Source of the DNA: a bacterium | GTDB lineage: Bacteria; Eremiobacterota; Eremiobacteria; Baltobacterales; Baltobacteraceae | Assembly: GCA_021784715.1 (NCBI GenBank) | Contig: JAJYHP010000149.1 | Location: 1-8,693, forward strand | Direction: 5' to 3' | DNA length: 8,693 nucleotides | In this document: in pieces, positions 1 to 5,864 of the stretch | Layout: every line of letters starts with the position of its first letter | Numbering within the stretch: position 1 is the stretch's first letter | Translations under genes and position numbers: made by a program | The notes under the pieces: generated by a model | Told to the model about the DNA's origin: nothing | Database searches by the model: none | Seen by the model: only the letters and a program-made list of their open reading frames with translations

Positions 1-553
1 CGACCGCGAGTGCCGCGCCGACCGCCGCGACAACGGCATGCCAGGCTTGCGCGGCGACCTGCGACGGCGCTGCCTCCCGCAACGCGGAGCCGAGGAGGGC
101 CAGGAACGATGGTGCGACGGCGATCGCGGCAACGATCCCCGCAAACGGAACGCGCAATAATGCGATCGCCGTCTCGCGCGAGAGGATTCGTTTGAGGTTC
201 TCGTGCGGAGCGAGGCGATTCCAAGCGAGCTTGAGCGCCACGACGCGCAGCCCGCCGCCCTGTGCGATGCCGATCGCCGCGGCTCCGGTCGCCGCAGCCG
301 CCATCGGCAAGAGCGCCAGGCTCGCGATCTGCACGAACGGCGCGAGGCTTTCGTTCCCGGCGAGCGCCGCGCGCAGCGCCGCAGCGAGCGCGCCGCTCAA
401 GGGTGCAACGACCGCGAGCAGCGCGAGGAATGCGGCGCCGAAGGCCGCGAGCGCGGAGAGATCGTTCGAACGCGGACCCTCGCCGCGTTCGCGCGATTTC
501 CGCAGCCGTGTCGGCGTCGCTTCGAAGGAGCGCTCGCCCGCGCTCTCGCTCAT
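1..553 (-). CDS. flhB: FlhB, flagellar/type III export switch protein, N-terminal part (truncated by window edge)
   Basis: FlhB (SctU family) is the inner-membrane export-gate protein whose cytoplasmic part switches substrate class. The reading frame is open from the ATG at 553 to the window edge, giving 184 residues. Residues 11-31 hold the typical polar start (EATPTRLRKSRERGE, then SNDL), equivalent to the family's 'PTPKRLRDARKKGQ' segment. Hydrophobic stretches follow at about 35-60, 75-95 and 135-158. Between them is a cytoplasmic-type stretch, LAWNRLAPHENLKRILSRE (about 109-127), matching the family's 'LNPxxGLKRIFS' region. The autocleavage motif NPTH and the C-terminal domain lie outside the window, so completeness cannot be judged. 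The start ATG overlaps the fliR stop (ATGA, 553-550), which indicates translational coupling in fliQ-fliR-flhB. I am sure of the family; a non-flagellar SctU cannot be excluded. Confidence 0.88.
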   Translation of the reverse strand, partial: MSESAGERSFEATPTRLRKSRERGEGPRSNDLSALAAFGAAFLALLAVVAPLSGALAAALRAALAGNESLAPFVQIASLALLPMAAAATGAAAIGIAQGGGLRVVALKLAWNRLAPHENLKRILSRETAIALLRVPFAGIVAAIAVAPSFLALLGSALREAAPSQVAAQAWHAVVAAVGAALAV

Positions 554-1266
554 CGTCCCATCCCCGGCGGCAGCAGCGGCGTCCCTGCCCGCATCGCCGT
601 GAGTTCGAGTGCGAGTGCCGTCGCAACGGTCACCGCGCCGAATGCAAGCGGAAACGCCAACGCGTAATTCACGAAACGCGGAATCGTGCGCGCGACCGCA
701 GCGAGCGCGATCTGCACCGCGAACGCCAACGCGATTGCCGGCGCGGCGATCTGCACAGCGACGACGACGATGCTACGAACGTACCACAGCACCAGCGGCA
801 GCGCGCTTGCGACCGGAAAGGCCGCACCGGGCGGCAGACGCTGCAGCGATTCGGCGAATCCCGCAAGCACGGGGCGATACGCTCCGAGCAAAAAGAATCC
901 ACCGGTAAACGCCAGCGACCATAGGCGCCCGAAGCCGCTCGGCGCTACCAGCGCGACGCTCGGCGCGACGGCATGGACGCCGACGTAATCGTCGAGCAGA
1001 CGTCCGGCGATATACGCCGCATCGTAGAGCAACGAGCAACCGATACCGATCGCACTTCCGATTCCGAACTCCAGCGCAAGCGCGACGGAGAAGCCGAGGA
1101 TCGGAAGCGGAGCGCCGGTGAGCCCGGCACGCGGTGCCCCGAGAGCGAAGGCAAGCGCCCCCGCGATTCCCACGCGCACGAGCGCTGGAACGCTTGGATG
1201 GACGAGCCCCGGAGCCCGCGCGCAGAAGCCGAGCGCGCGTGCAAAGATCAGCAGCATCAGGATCAT
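550..1266 (-). CDS. fliR: FliR, flagellar/type III export apparatus membrane protein
   Basis: FliR (SctT family) forms part of the export-gate core with FliP and FliQ. From the ATG at 1266 the protein has 238 residues, slightly shorter than typical FliR (about 260). It is almost entirely hydrophobic with several membrane segments (about 1-15, 28-45, 55-80, 115-135, 152-172, 175-190, 200-222). Family-like stretches are FGRLWSLAFTGGFFLLGAYR (112-131) with the following AESLQRLPPG, and APAIALAFAVQIALAAVAR (175-193). The frame stays open upstream to 1497, but that extension is Arg-rich and antisense-like in character and would overlap all of fliQ, so the ATG at 1266 is preferred. That ATG overlaps the fliQ stop by four bases (ATGA, 1266-1263). 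The stop TGA (552-550) likewise overlaps the flhB start. Confidence 0.9.
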   Translation of the reverse strand: MILMLLIFARALGFCARAPGLVHPSVPALVRVGIAGALAFALGAPRAGLTGAPLPILGFSVALALEFGIGSAIGIGCSLLYDAAYIAGRLLDDYVGVHAVAPSVALVAPSGFGRLWSLAFTGGFFLLGAYRPVLAGFAESLQRLPPGAAFPVASALPLVLWYVRSIVVVAVQIAAPAIALAFAVQIALAAVARTIPRFVNYALAFPLAFGAVTVATALALELTAMRAGTPLLPPGMGR

Positions 1267-1526
1267 CGCGTGAGTTCGGGGATCGCTGCGAGCGCTCGCA
1301 AGAAGAGCTGAGCGCAGAGATGGAGATCGAGGCCGCCGAGCACGAGCAACGCCGCGCCGACGGCGAGCGTCTTGGGGAGCAGCACCAGCGTCTGTTCCTG
1401 TATCTGCGTCGCCGCTTGGAGGATCGCCACGGCGGTGCCGACGACGGCAGCGATGCCGAGAACCGGCAGGACCATTGTCGCTACCAGCATCGCACACGAT
1501 CGGAGAAGTTCGCCGAAGGCATCCAC
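1263..1526 (-). CDS. fliQ: FliQ, flagellar/type III export apparatus membrane protein
   Basis: FliQ (SctS family) is a small two-helix membrane protein of the export gate. The 87-residue length matches the family's usual 86-89. The family signature is clear: VGTAVAILQAATQIQEQTL (29-47) followed by LPK, corresponding to the 'xxILQAxTQIxExTLxFxPK' block between the two membrane helices (about 13-35 and 52-75). The start codon is GTG at 1526; no ATG, GTG or TTG lies upstream in frame before the TAA at 1574-1572. I see no good Shine-Dalgarno sequence before it. It is the first gene of fliQ-fliR-flhB here. In most bacteria fliP comes immediately upstream, but here fliP is about 4.4 kb away. Confidence 0.92.
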   Translation of the reverse strand: MDAFGELLRSCAMLVATMVLPVLGIAAVVGTAVAILQAATQIQEQTLVLLPKTLAVGAALLVLGGLDLHLCAQLFLRALAAIPELTR

Positions 1527-1557
1527 CGGCCCAGCGTACGCGAGCGCTGCTACGAAA

Positions 1558-1583
1558 CGATGTCTGCGATGTTACGCCGATGT
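1558..1583. repeat. Three short direct repeats (CGATGT) upstream of fliQ
   Basis: The hexamer CGATGT occurs at 1558-1563, 1567-1572 and 1578-1583 on the plus strand (ACATCG on the fliQ strand), spaced 9 and 11 bases start to start. They lie 32-57 bases upstream of the fliQ GTG, in the 205-bp region between fliQ and the divergent lipoprotein gene. Iterated hexamers at such spacing can be regulator sites, but three copies of a 6-mer in this composition could be chance. Confidence 0.25.
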
Positions 1584-1731
1584 CACGCCGAGGAAGGCGT
1601 CCAAGGCCCGTGTCGACGAGGCGGCTTCACGCGACTGGTTCAAATTGCTCAGACGTCGGAAGGCAGAAGCAACTAGGCTTGCGACCGGGCGGGGCACAAC
1701 GCACCGCCGATAAAGAACGGAGCGATCGGGC

Positions 1732-2214
1732 ATGCTTTCAATGAATCGGCAGATCCATCGCGGGATCGCGCTCGGCGCTCTCGCGTCGTTGCTGCTCGCG
1801 GCAACGGCTTGCAGCGGAACCTCGGGGAACACCGCCGGCACACCCTACGGCGGCGTCATTCAGTGCAACCCCGGCGCACAAGTTCAACTCGCACGCCCGC
1901 AGAACCAAACCAATGCAAGCAACGTCGGCTCGGTGGAGATCGTCGTAAACGGCAACAGTAACGCACTCGCGGTCTCCCCGAGCTCGTGGTCGCTACAGGT
2001 GCAGAGTAGCGGAGGCGGCCAGTCGCTCACGAGCAACGGTTTAACCGCCGTCGCCGACCCCACCGGATATCATCCGTTCCAGTCCGACTTCTTTTATTCG
2101 GGCAATCTCAACCAAACGCTACCGACGGGTTATACGTGGACGGTCTCGTTGGTGCAAGGGCAAACGGCGTATCAGCTTTGCTCCCCGCTGCCGGTCGGCT
2201 CGTTCTCGACCTAA
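1732..2214 (+). CDS. Small predicted lipoprotein of unknown function
   Basis: This 160-residue protein is not one I can name. Residues 1-26 look like a lipoprotein signal: positively charged start (MNRQIHR), hydrophobic core GIALGALASLLLAATA, then Cys27 as the likely lipidated residue. The -3 residue is Ala rather than the usual Leu, so the lipobox is imperfect. After a Ser/Gly/Thr-rich linker, the mature part is Asn/Ser/Gln-rich, with beta-type stretches (SVEIVVNG, WSLQVQSS, YTWTVSLVQG) and two further cysteines (in IQCNPG and QLCSPL) that could pair outside the cytoplasm. It may be a single small beta-sandwich domain. The start at 1732 is favoured over the in-frame ATG at 1741 because GGAG at 1719-1722 is correctly spaced for it. 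The gene is divergent from fliQ and convergent with metF, whose stop is about 20 bases away. I recall similar short lipoproteins in Eremiobacterota-type genomes, but this is memory only. Confidence 0.7.
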   Translation: MLSMNRQIHRGIALGALASLLLAATACSGTSGNTAGTPYGGVIQCNPGAQVQLARPQNQTNASNVGSVEIVVNGNSNALAVSPSSWSLQVQSSGGGQSLTSNGLTAVADPTGYHPFQSDFFYSGNLNQTLPTGYTWTVSLVQGQTAYQLCSPLPVGSFST

Positions 2215-2234
2215 GAAACGGCGGCGGCGTTCCC

Positions 2235-3116
2235 CTATTTGAAGAGCGGGCGCCAGGCGCTCGCCGCGAGCAACGCCGAGCCGATCGCTCTGGCGGCCGG
2301 CGATTTATTGAGCGTGTAGAAATGCACGCCCGGTGCGCCGCCGCGCAGAAGCTCCATCGCCTGCACCGCCGCATAGGCGACGCCGAGATCCTCGATCGCC
2401 TTGGGGTGTTCGCGCTGCTTCTCCAATTCGGCGATCAATTTCGGTGGGAATGTCGCGCCGCACATCTTCGTAAAGCGCGCGATCTGGTCGTAGTTGGTAA
2501 TCGGCATGATGCCCGGCAGAATCGGTACGCGTACGCCCGCCGCACGCGCTCGCTCGACGAACGAAAAGTATTTCTCGTTATCGAAAAAGAGTTGCGTGAT
2601 GAGAAATTTTGCCCCCGCTTCGACTTTCTCGACAAGATGCGTTAGGTCGTCCTCGGGGCTCGTTGCCTCGATATGCACCTCCGGATAGCACGCCGCCCCG
2701 ATGCAGAAATCGCAGGTCCGAACGAGATAGGCGATGAGATCGCTCGCATAGGCAAAATCGCTGCGAACATCTTCGCCGGTGCGCGGAGGATCGCCGCGTA
2801 ACGCAAGAACGTTCCGAATGCCGGCGCGGCTGAGGTCGTCGAAGAGCGCGCGCAACTCGGCGCGACTCTGCCCGAAAGCAGTGACGTGCGCGAGCACGGT
2901 GATGCCCGTGCGCTCGGCAATCTGCTTTGCCAATTCGACCGTGCGCGCGCGGGTCGAGCCGCCCGCGCCGTACGTGATCGAGACGAAAGCCGGGCCGAGC
3001 GCCTCGAGCGAGGCAATCGTCGCGAAGAGCGCTTCTCGCCCCGCATCATCTTTCGGCGGAAAGAACTCGAACGAAAAGAACGGACGGCGGCTCGCAAGCT
3101 GCCCGGCAATATCCAT
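2235..3116 (-). CDS. metF: Methylenetetrahydrofolate reductase
   Basis: MetF reduces 5,10-methylene-tetrahydrofolate to 5-methyl-tetrahydrofolate with an FAD cofactor, supplying the methyl group for methionine synthesis; it acts in the cytosol. The 293 residues match the usual length for the bacterial family. Clear landmarks are FSFEFFPPKDD (14-24), where Glu17 corresponds to the catalytic Glu28 of the E. coli enzyme; SITYGAGGS (46-54); LALRGDPP (104-111), where Asp109 corresponds to E. coli Asp120; ACYPEVH (142-148); ITQLFFDN (173-180), containing the substrate-contacting Gln; PGIMPI (201-206); and GVHFYTLN near the end (263-270). The ATG at 3116 places the FEFFPP block at a normal distance from the start, but no strong Shine-Dalgarno sequence precedes it. 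The gene stands alone, divergent from the arsR-type gene. I recognise no SAM or cobalamin riboswitch in the 208-bp leader region. Confidence 0.95.
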   Translation of the reverse strand: MDIAGQLASRRPFFSFEFFPPKDDAGREALFATIASLEALGPAFVSITYGAGGSTRARTVELAKQIAERTGITVLAHVTAFGQSRAELRALFDDLSRAGIRNVLALRGDPPRTGEDVRSDFAYASDLIAYLVRTCDFCIGAACYPEVHIEATSPEDDLTHLVEKVEAGAKFLITQLFFDNEKYFSFVERARAAGVRVPILPGIMPITNYDQIARFTKMCGATFPPKLIAELEKQREHPKAIEDLGVAYAAVQAMELLRGGAPGVHFYTLNKSPAARAIGSALLAASAWRPLFK

Positions 3117-3204
3117 GCCCGGTCGTTAGCGAAATCTCGAGATAACGCCTCCGCGTCGTCCCTGGCGCTATGAGGTGGACTCGCGAGCTCCTTTTGGGAG
3201 TGAG

Positions 3205-3214
3205 GTGAGCTCAC
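3205..3214. promoter_or_regulatory. Perfect 10-bp palindrome in the metF/sdpR-like divergent region
   Basis: GTGAGCTCAC is a perfect 10-bp palindrome about 90 bases upstream of metF and 110 bases upstream of the repressor gene. A small CTCC-TTTTG-GGAG stem lies beside it at 3188-3200, and another weak stem (CGTTA at 3124-3128 with TAACG at 3143-3147) sits right before metF. The palindrome could be a dimeric regulator site for either divergent gene, but a 10-bp palindrome alone is weak evidence. Confidence 0.2.
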
Positions 3215-3290
3215 GCGTCTCGGGAACGCTATACGACGAACTCGGTGCGCTCCTATTTGGCAGCACGGAACCCGATCTCGGAAGGGGATG

Positions 3291-3308
3291 TTTAGATGAT
3301 TGCCTAAA
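3291..3308. promoter_or_regulatory. Candidate operator for the SdpR/ArsR-type repressor
   Basis: An 18-bp imperfect dyad, TTTAG-N3-AT-N3-CTAAA, ends 16 bases before the repressor's ATG at 3325. Twelve of 18 positions are symmetric. It stands out as AT-rich in an otherwise GC-rich region. A TATCAT sequence that could serve as a -10 box overlaps its right edge (3309-3314). ArsR-family repressors usually bind such dyads over or next to their own promoter, so autoregulation of the whole repressor-sdpI-hydrolase operon is the natural reading. This is inferred from sequence alone. Confidence 0.5.
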
Positions 3309-3324
3309 TATCATAGCGAAAGAT

Positions 3325-3591
3325 ATGCGTCAGGAAGAGGTATTTAAGGCTCTGGCGGATCCGAGCAGACGCCGAGTTCTTCGGTTGCTCCAACGGGGGT
3401 CCATGACGGCCGGCGAGTTGGCCCGTAAGTTCGACTTCTCGGCTCCCTCGATGTCGCACCATCTTTCGCTACTCAAAGCCGCCGATCTCGTGCGAACCGA
3501 GCGACGCGGCCAAAGCATCGTCTATTCGCTGAATACGTCGGTCCTCGAGGATGTATCGAGATTTCTTCTGGACCTGCTCGGGACGCGGTAG
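3325..3591 (+). CDS. ArsR-family winged-helix repressor, SdpR-like
   Basis: This is an 88-residue winged helix-turn-helix repressor. The opening EEVFKALADPSRRRVLRLL (4-22) is the family's first helix block. TAGELARKFDFSAPSMSHHL (28-47) is the helix-turn-helix, with the recognition helix around 41-52, and RTERRGQSIVYSLN (57-70) is the beta wing. There are no cysteines, so the classic metal-binding sites of ArsR/SmtB sensors are absent. Together with the sdpI-like gene 12 bases downstream, this points to the SdpR type, where repression is relieved by signalling through the membrane partner in B. subtilis; whether that holds here is inference. The ATG at 3325 gives the family's normal length. 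In-frame GTGs at 3175 and 3205 would add 40-50 unrelated residues and place the candidate operator inside the coding region. Likely autoregulated through the dyad at 3291-3308. Confidence 0.87.
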   Translation: MRQEEVFKALADPSRRRVLRLLQRGSMTAGELARKFDFSAPSMSHHLSLLKAADLVRTERRGQSIVYSLNTSVLEDVSRFLLDLLGTR

Positions 3592-3603
3592 GGAGTCAAG
3601 CGC

Positions 3604-4260
3604 ATGAATCGTCGTCAAGCATTTATCGTCGGGTTGTGTCTCGTCATCATTGCCGCTGGGGTTTCGGCATTCTTCTACAGTCGAGTTCCGCCGAGCATGC
3701 CCTCGCACTGGGATGCAGCCGGCCGCGTCAACGGCTACATGCCGCGGTTTTGGGGCCTCGCGATGATGCCGCTCATCATGGCATTCATGTGGAGCTTGCT
3801 CCCGATCTTGCCGCGGATTTCGCCCAGGCAGTTTAGCCTCGGTGAGTCGATCGGAGCCTTCAATTTGGTCGTCATCGGGATCCTCGCGGTTTTCCTTGCA
3901 TTGCACGTCGTCATTTTGCAGGCAGCCACCGGCGCCGCGATTCGCATACAAACCGTCGTTCCGTCACTCGTCGGCGTGCTGCTGATTTTCATCGGCAACT
4001 ACATGTCGAAGCTGCGAAAGAACTTCTTCATCGGCGTGCGAACGCCGTGGACACTCGCCAGCGACGAGGTTTGGAGTAGAACCCACCGCCTCGCCGGCTG
4101 GACGCTTGCTTTGGGCGGCATCGCACTGATCGTCGAAGGCATCGTCGGTTTGAATCCGCTGGTCTTTACTGCCATCATCGCACTCGTTGTCGCCGTGCCG
4201 GTCATCTACTCATACGTTCTCTACAAAAAAATCGAAGGTTTCGGGCCGAACGGCTCATAG
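3604..4260 (+). CDS. SdpI-family membrane protein (DUF1648 plus SdpI domain)
   Basis: This 218-residue integral membrane protein belongs to the SdpI/YfhL family. Six membrane segments are likely (about 7-26, 50-68, 85-107, 118-134, 164-182, 186-208). The DUF1648 signature PSHWDAAGRVNGY (33-45) follows the first segment. The SdpI core is GNYMSKLRKNFFIGVRTPWT (131-150) and VWSRTHRLAGW (156-166). In B. subtilis, SdpI gives immunity to the SDP toxin and sequesters the repressor SdpR at the membrane. Most homologues in other phyla have no known toxin, and I see no sdpC-like toxin gene here. The start ATG has GGGAG at 3591-3595, overlapping the last base of the repressor's stop, so the two genes are very probably co-transcribed. 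Family assignment is firm; the immunity role is inference. Confidence 0.9.
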   Translation: MNRRQAFIVGLCLVIIAAGVSAFFYSRVPPSMPSHWDAAGRVNGYMPRFWGLAMMPLIMAFMWSLLPILPRISPRQFSLGESIGAFNLVVIGILAVFLALHVVILQAATGAAIRIQTVVPSLVGVLLIFIGNYMSKLRKNFFIGVRTPWTLASDEVWSRTHRLAGWTLALGGIALIVEGIVGLNPLVFTAIIALVVAVPVIYSYVLYKKIEGFGPNGS

Positions 4261-4270
4261 GAGAGCTCCA

Positions 4271-5218
4271 ATGAAACGCACGACGTTCATCACCACCACG
4301 GGCGGCAGCATGGTTGCCGCATCGCTGTGGGGCATCGCTCAAGCCGCAGACTCTGATATCACCCTCACGACGGCGACGGGCTCGATTTGCGGCACGCTCA
4401 CCCTCCCGACGAAGCTCCCCTCTCCGGTCGTATTGATTATTGCCGGATCCGGACCAACCGATCGCAACGGCAACAGTGGAGTCGTTCAACCTGATTCCTA
4501 TGCGTTGCTTGCTGCGGCGCTCGTCGCACGCGGCATCGCGACGGTCCGCTACGACAAGCGAGGCGTTGCTGCCAGCGCGGCAGCCGGTCCGGCGGAGATC
4601 GATCTCCGGTTTGACATGTATGCCGACGATGCTGCGGCGTGGGTGCGTATGCTCGCGGTCGATAAGCGCTTTTCGAAGATTGTGGTGGCCGGGCACAGCG
4701 AAGGCTCTCTGCTCGGAATGCTCGCGGTCCAGCATGCACCGGCGACCGCGTACGTGAGCCTCGAAGGTGCCGGCAGGCCGGCTCCGGTGATCCTGCGCGA
4801 GCAACTCAAGCCAAAGCTTCCGGCTGCATTATACGCGCAAGCCGATGCTACTATAACGCAACTCTCGCAAGGCCATACGGTTCCGAATCCGCCGATGGAG
4901 TTAGCGTCGCTTTTCCGGCCGTCGGTCCAGCCGTACCTGATCTCTTGGTTTACCTACGATCCTGCAATCGAAATAGCCAAACTCCAAATTCCGGCGACGA
5001 TCGTGCAAGGTACTGCCGACATACAGGTCAGCCTGGCCGATGCGAACCTCCTCAAACACGCCGATCCGTCCGCCACGCTGCTCATCGTGCAAGGCATGAA
5101 TCACGTGCTCAAACACGCACCCGACACTTCCTCGCAAGCGGCAATTCTCAAGGGCTACACGGATTCGTCGCTTCCGATCGAGCCGCACGTTGTTGAAGCG
5201 ATCGCGGCGGCAAGCTAG
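4271..5218 (+). CDS. Exported alpha/beta hydrolase
   Basis: This 315-residue alpha/beta-fold serine hydrolase has a likely cleavable signal peptide: residues 1-25 end in AQA before ADSD. The opening KRTTFITTTGG resembles a Tat-type signal with Lys-Arg replacing twin Arg, so Tat export is possible. Landmarks are the oxyanion-hole region IIAGSGPTDRNGNS (56-69), RYDKRG (93-98), the nucleophile elbow GHSEG (141-145, Ser143), probable acid Asp250 in GTADIQ, and His278 in GMNHVLKH. These fit the broad DLH/S9/S33-like group; the substrate (ester, peptide or lactone) cannot be told. The ATG at 4271 has AGGAG at 4259-4263, overlapping the sdpI stop, so this is the third gene of the repressor-sdpI operon. 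An in-frame upstream extension to 4187 lies inside sdpI and is rejected. A hydrolase acting outside the cytoplasm, co-regulated with an SdpI protein, suggests an envelope-related task, but this is inference. Confidence 0.88.
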   Translation: MKRTTFITTTGGSMVAASLWGIAQAADSDITLTTATGSICGTLTLPTKLPSPVVLIIAGSGPTDRNGNSGVVQPDSYALLAAALVARGIATVRYDKRGVAASAAAGPAEIDLRFDMYADDAAAWVRMLAVDKRFSKIVVAGHSEGSLLGMLAVQHAPATAYVSLEGAGRPAPVILREQLKPKLPAALYAQADATITQLSQGHTVPNPPMELASLFRPSVQPYLISWFTYDPAIEIAKLQIPATIVQGTADIQVSLADANLLKHADPSATLLIVQGMNHVLKHAPDTSSQAAILKGYTDSSLPIEPHVVEAIAAAS

Positions 5219-5234
5219 TCAATCGCGAGAGCCC

Positions 5235-5254
5235 CACGGCATCATCGATGCGTG
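5235..5254 (+). other. Stem-loop after the hydrolase gene (possible weak terminator)
   Basis: CAC-(G)-GCATC, loop ATC, then GATGC-GTG forms an 8-bp stem with one bulged G, 16 bases after the hydrolase stop. It is followed by CCCCGAAG rather than a T-run, so it is not a classical intrinsic terminator. It is the only obvious structure in the 103-bp gap between the convergent hydrolase and antitoxin-like genes. Confidence 0.25.
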
Positions 5255-5321
5255 CCCCGAAGTCACTCTGGCAATGCCCCAGGTGGAACTACCGAACCCT
5301 TGCCACGACGCCTCCCTCCGC

Positions 5322-5657
5322 TCACGAAAGCGCGTCGGCCAACGCCTTAGGGGCTCGCGAAATCGCAAGCAATAGCGTCATTGTCCCCGGAGCGGGCCGC
5401 TTCCGCCCCTGCTCCCACTCCTGTAGGCTCCGCAGCGGAAAACGATAGCGCCGTGCAAATTCTTCCTGCGTTAGGCCGAGACGGTCACGGAGAGCTCGTA
5501 CATTTACGTTGCGGACGTATCGAAAATCGGAAAACTCGAAATCCTCATCTCCGTCTTCCCTTTTCCATTGCCGGATTTGCGCTTCGCTCGGCCGCTTGAA
5601 TCCTTTCGGCAGGCTTGCGCATCCAAGCTCCGAGCGTTTCTTTTTCACGATGGCCAC
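5322..5657 (-). CDS. XRE-type helix-turn-helix protein, probable antitoxin of the broken brnT-like toxin
   Basis: This is a 111-residue DNA-binding protein. The C-terminal half (about 53-108) is an XRE/HigA-type helix-turn-helix: LRDRLGLTQEEFARRYRF (56-73), then LQEWEQGRKRP (78-88). This pattern ('LsQeeFArrfGfs..tlrnWEQGrr.P') is typical of small antitoxins encoded beside RelE- or BrnT-type toxins. The N-terminal part is charged (KKKRSELG, then SEAQIRQWKREDGDEDFEFSD) and probably binds the toxin. The GTG at 5657 is the first start after an in-frame stop upstream; a GTG at 5648 is also possible. The gene follows the brnT-like remnant, whose C-terminal frame overlaps its start, as is normal in toxin-antitoxin pairs. 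Such antitoxins usually repress their own operon. With the toxin broken it may be an orphan regulator. The antitoxin role is inference from fold and position. Confidence 0.75.
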   Translation of the reverse strand: MAIVKKKRSELGCASLPKGFKRPSEAQIRQWKREDGDEDFEFSDFRYVRNVNVRALRDRLGLTQEEFARRYRFPLRSLQEWEQGRKRPAPGTMTLLLAISRAPKALADALS

Positions 5658-5864
5658 GATAGATATCTCGCTCTTTTCTCGATGAAGGACGGGCGGAAAT
5701 AATGCGCCGTTTCATCCCGCGAGGAGTCCAAATCACGGTAACGATGCCTCGATATAGCCTCCGGCGAACACGTCGGCTGCTACGTCGAAACCGAAACCGC
5801 GAAGATCTTCGTTCCGGGCACTTTTTTCTTCGTCCCACTCGACTCCGTCGAACTCGCGCTTCAT
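5545..5864 (-). pseudogene. Broken BrnT-like (DUF497) toxin gene, frameshifted with internal deletion
   Basis: Two BrnT-like pieces lie in different frames. The N-terminal piece starts at an ATG at 5864 with GGAG at 5876-5873 correctly spaced. It reads EFDGVEWDEEKSARNEDL, then GFGFDVAADVFAGGY, the family's 'fEWDexKnxxNlxKHGvdFexAaxvFxdp' block, and stops at TGA (5735-5733) after 43 residues. The C-terminal piece, in the -1 frame from about 5745, reads GIVTVIWTPRGMKRRIISAR and then SSRKERDIY, the family's final strand and 'RIISARkAsrkErxxY' helix. That frame stays open to 5545, although homology ends near 5650. About 20 residues of the family's central strand region ('...GExRxxxiGxvdG') are missing between the pieces. 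So this looks like an out-of-frame internal deletion rather than a simple frameshift. BrnT is an RNase toxin in the intact family; this copy should be inactive. It lies 27 bases after the fliP stop, same strand. Confidence 0.72.

Noticed and set aside
1267..1497. Upstream extension of the fliR frame
   Set aside because: Overlaps fliQ almost completely and has Arg/Asp-rich shadow composition; the ATGA coupling at 1266 fixes the start.
1706..1713. GCCGATAA, an exact match to the flagellar sigma-28 -10 consensus, upstream of the lipoprotein gene
   Set aside because: No TAAA-type -35 element at the right distance (GGGC at 1687-1690), and the predicted transcript start would fall on the ribosome binding site. 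One 8-mer alone is not enough.
2215..2234. Terminator between the convergent lipoprotein and metF genes
   Set aside because: The 20-bp gap holds a GCGGCGGCG run but no clear stem followed by a T-tract in either direction.
3175..3324. N-terminal extension of the repressor from GTG at 3175 or 3205 (the latter preceded by GGAG)
   Set aside because: It would add 40-50 residues unlike any SdpR/ArsR protein and put the dyad operator inside the coding region. The ATG at 3325 gives the normal family length.
3117..3324. Riboswitch (SAM or cobalamin type) in the metF leader
   Set aside because: I looked on the metF strand for the conserved core patterns and saw none; only weak stems are present. A covariance-model search would settle it.
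5733..5745. Programmed ribosomal frameshift joining the two brnT pieces
   Set aside because: No slippery heptamer is visible at the junction, and a -1 shift would still leave out about 20 residues of the fold, so a deletion explains it better.
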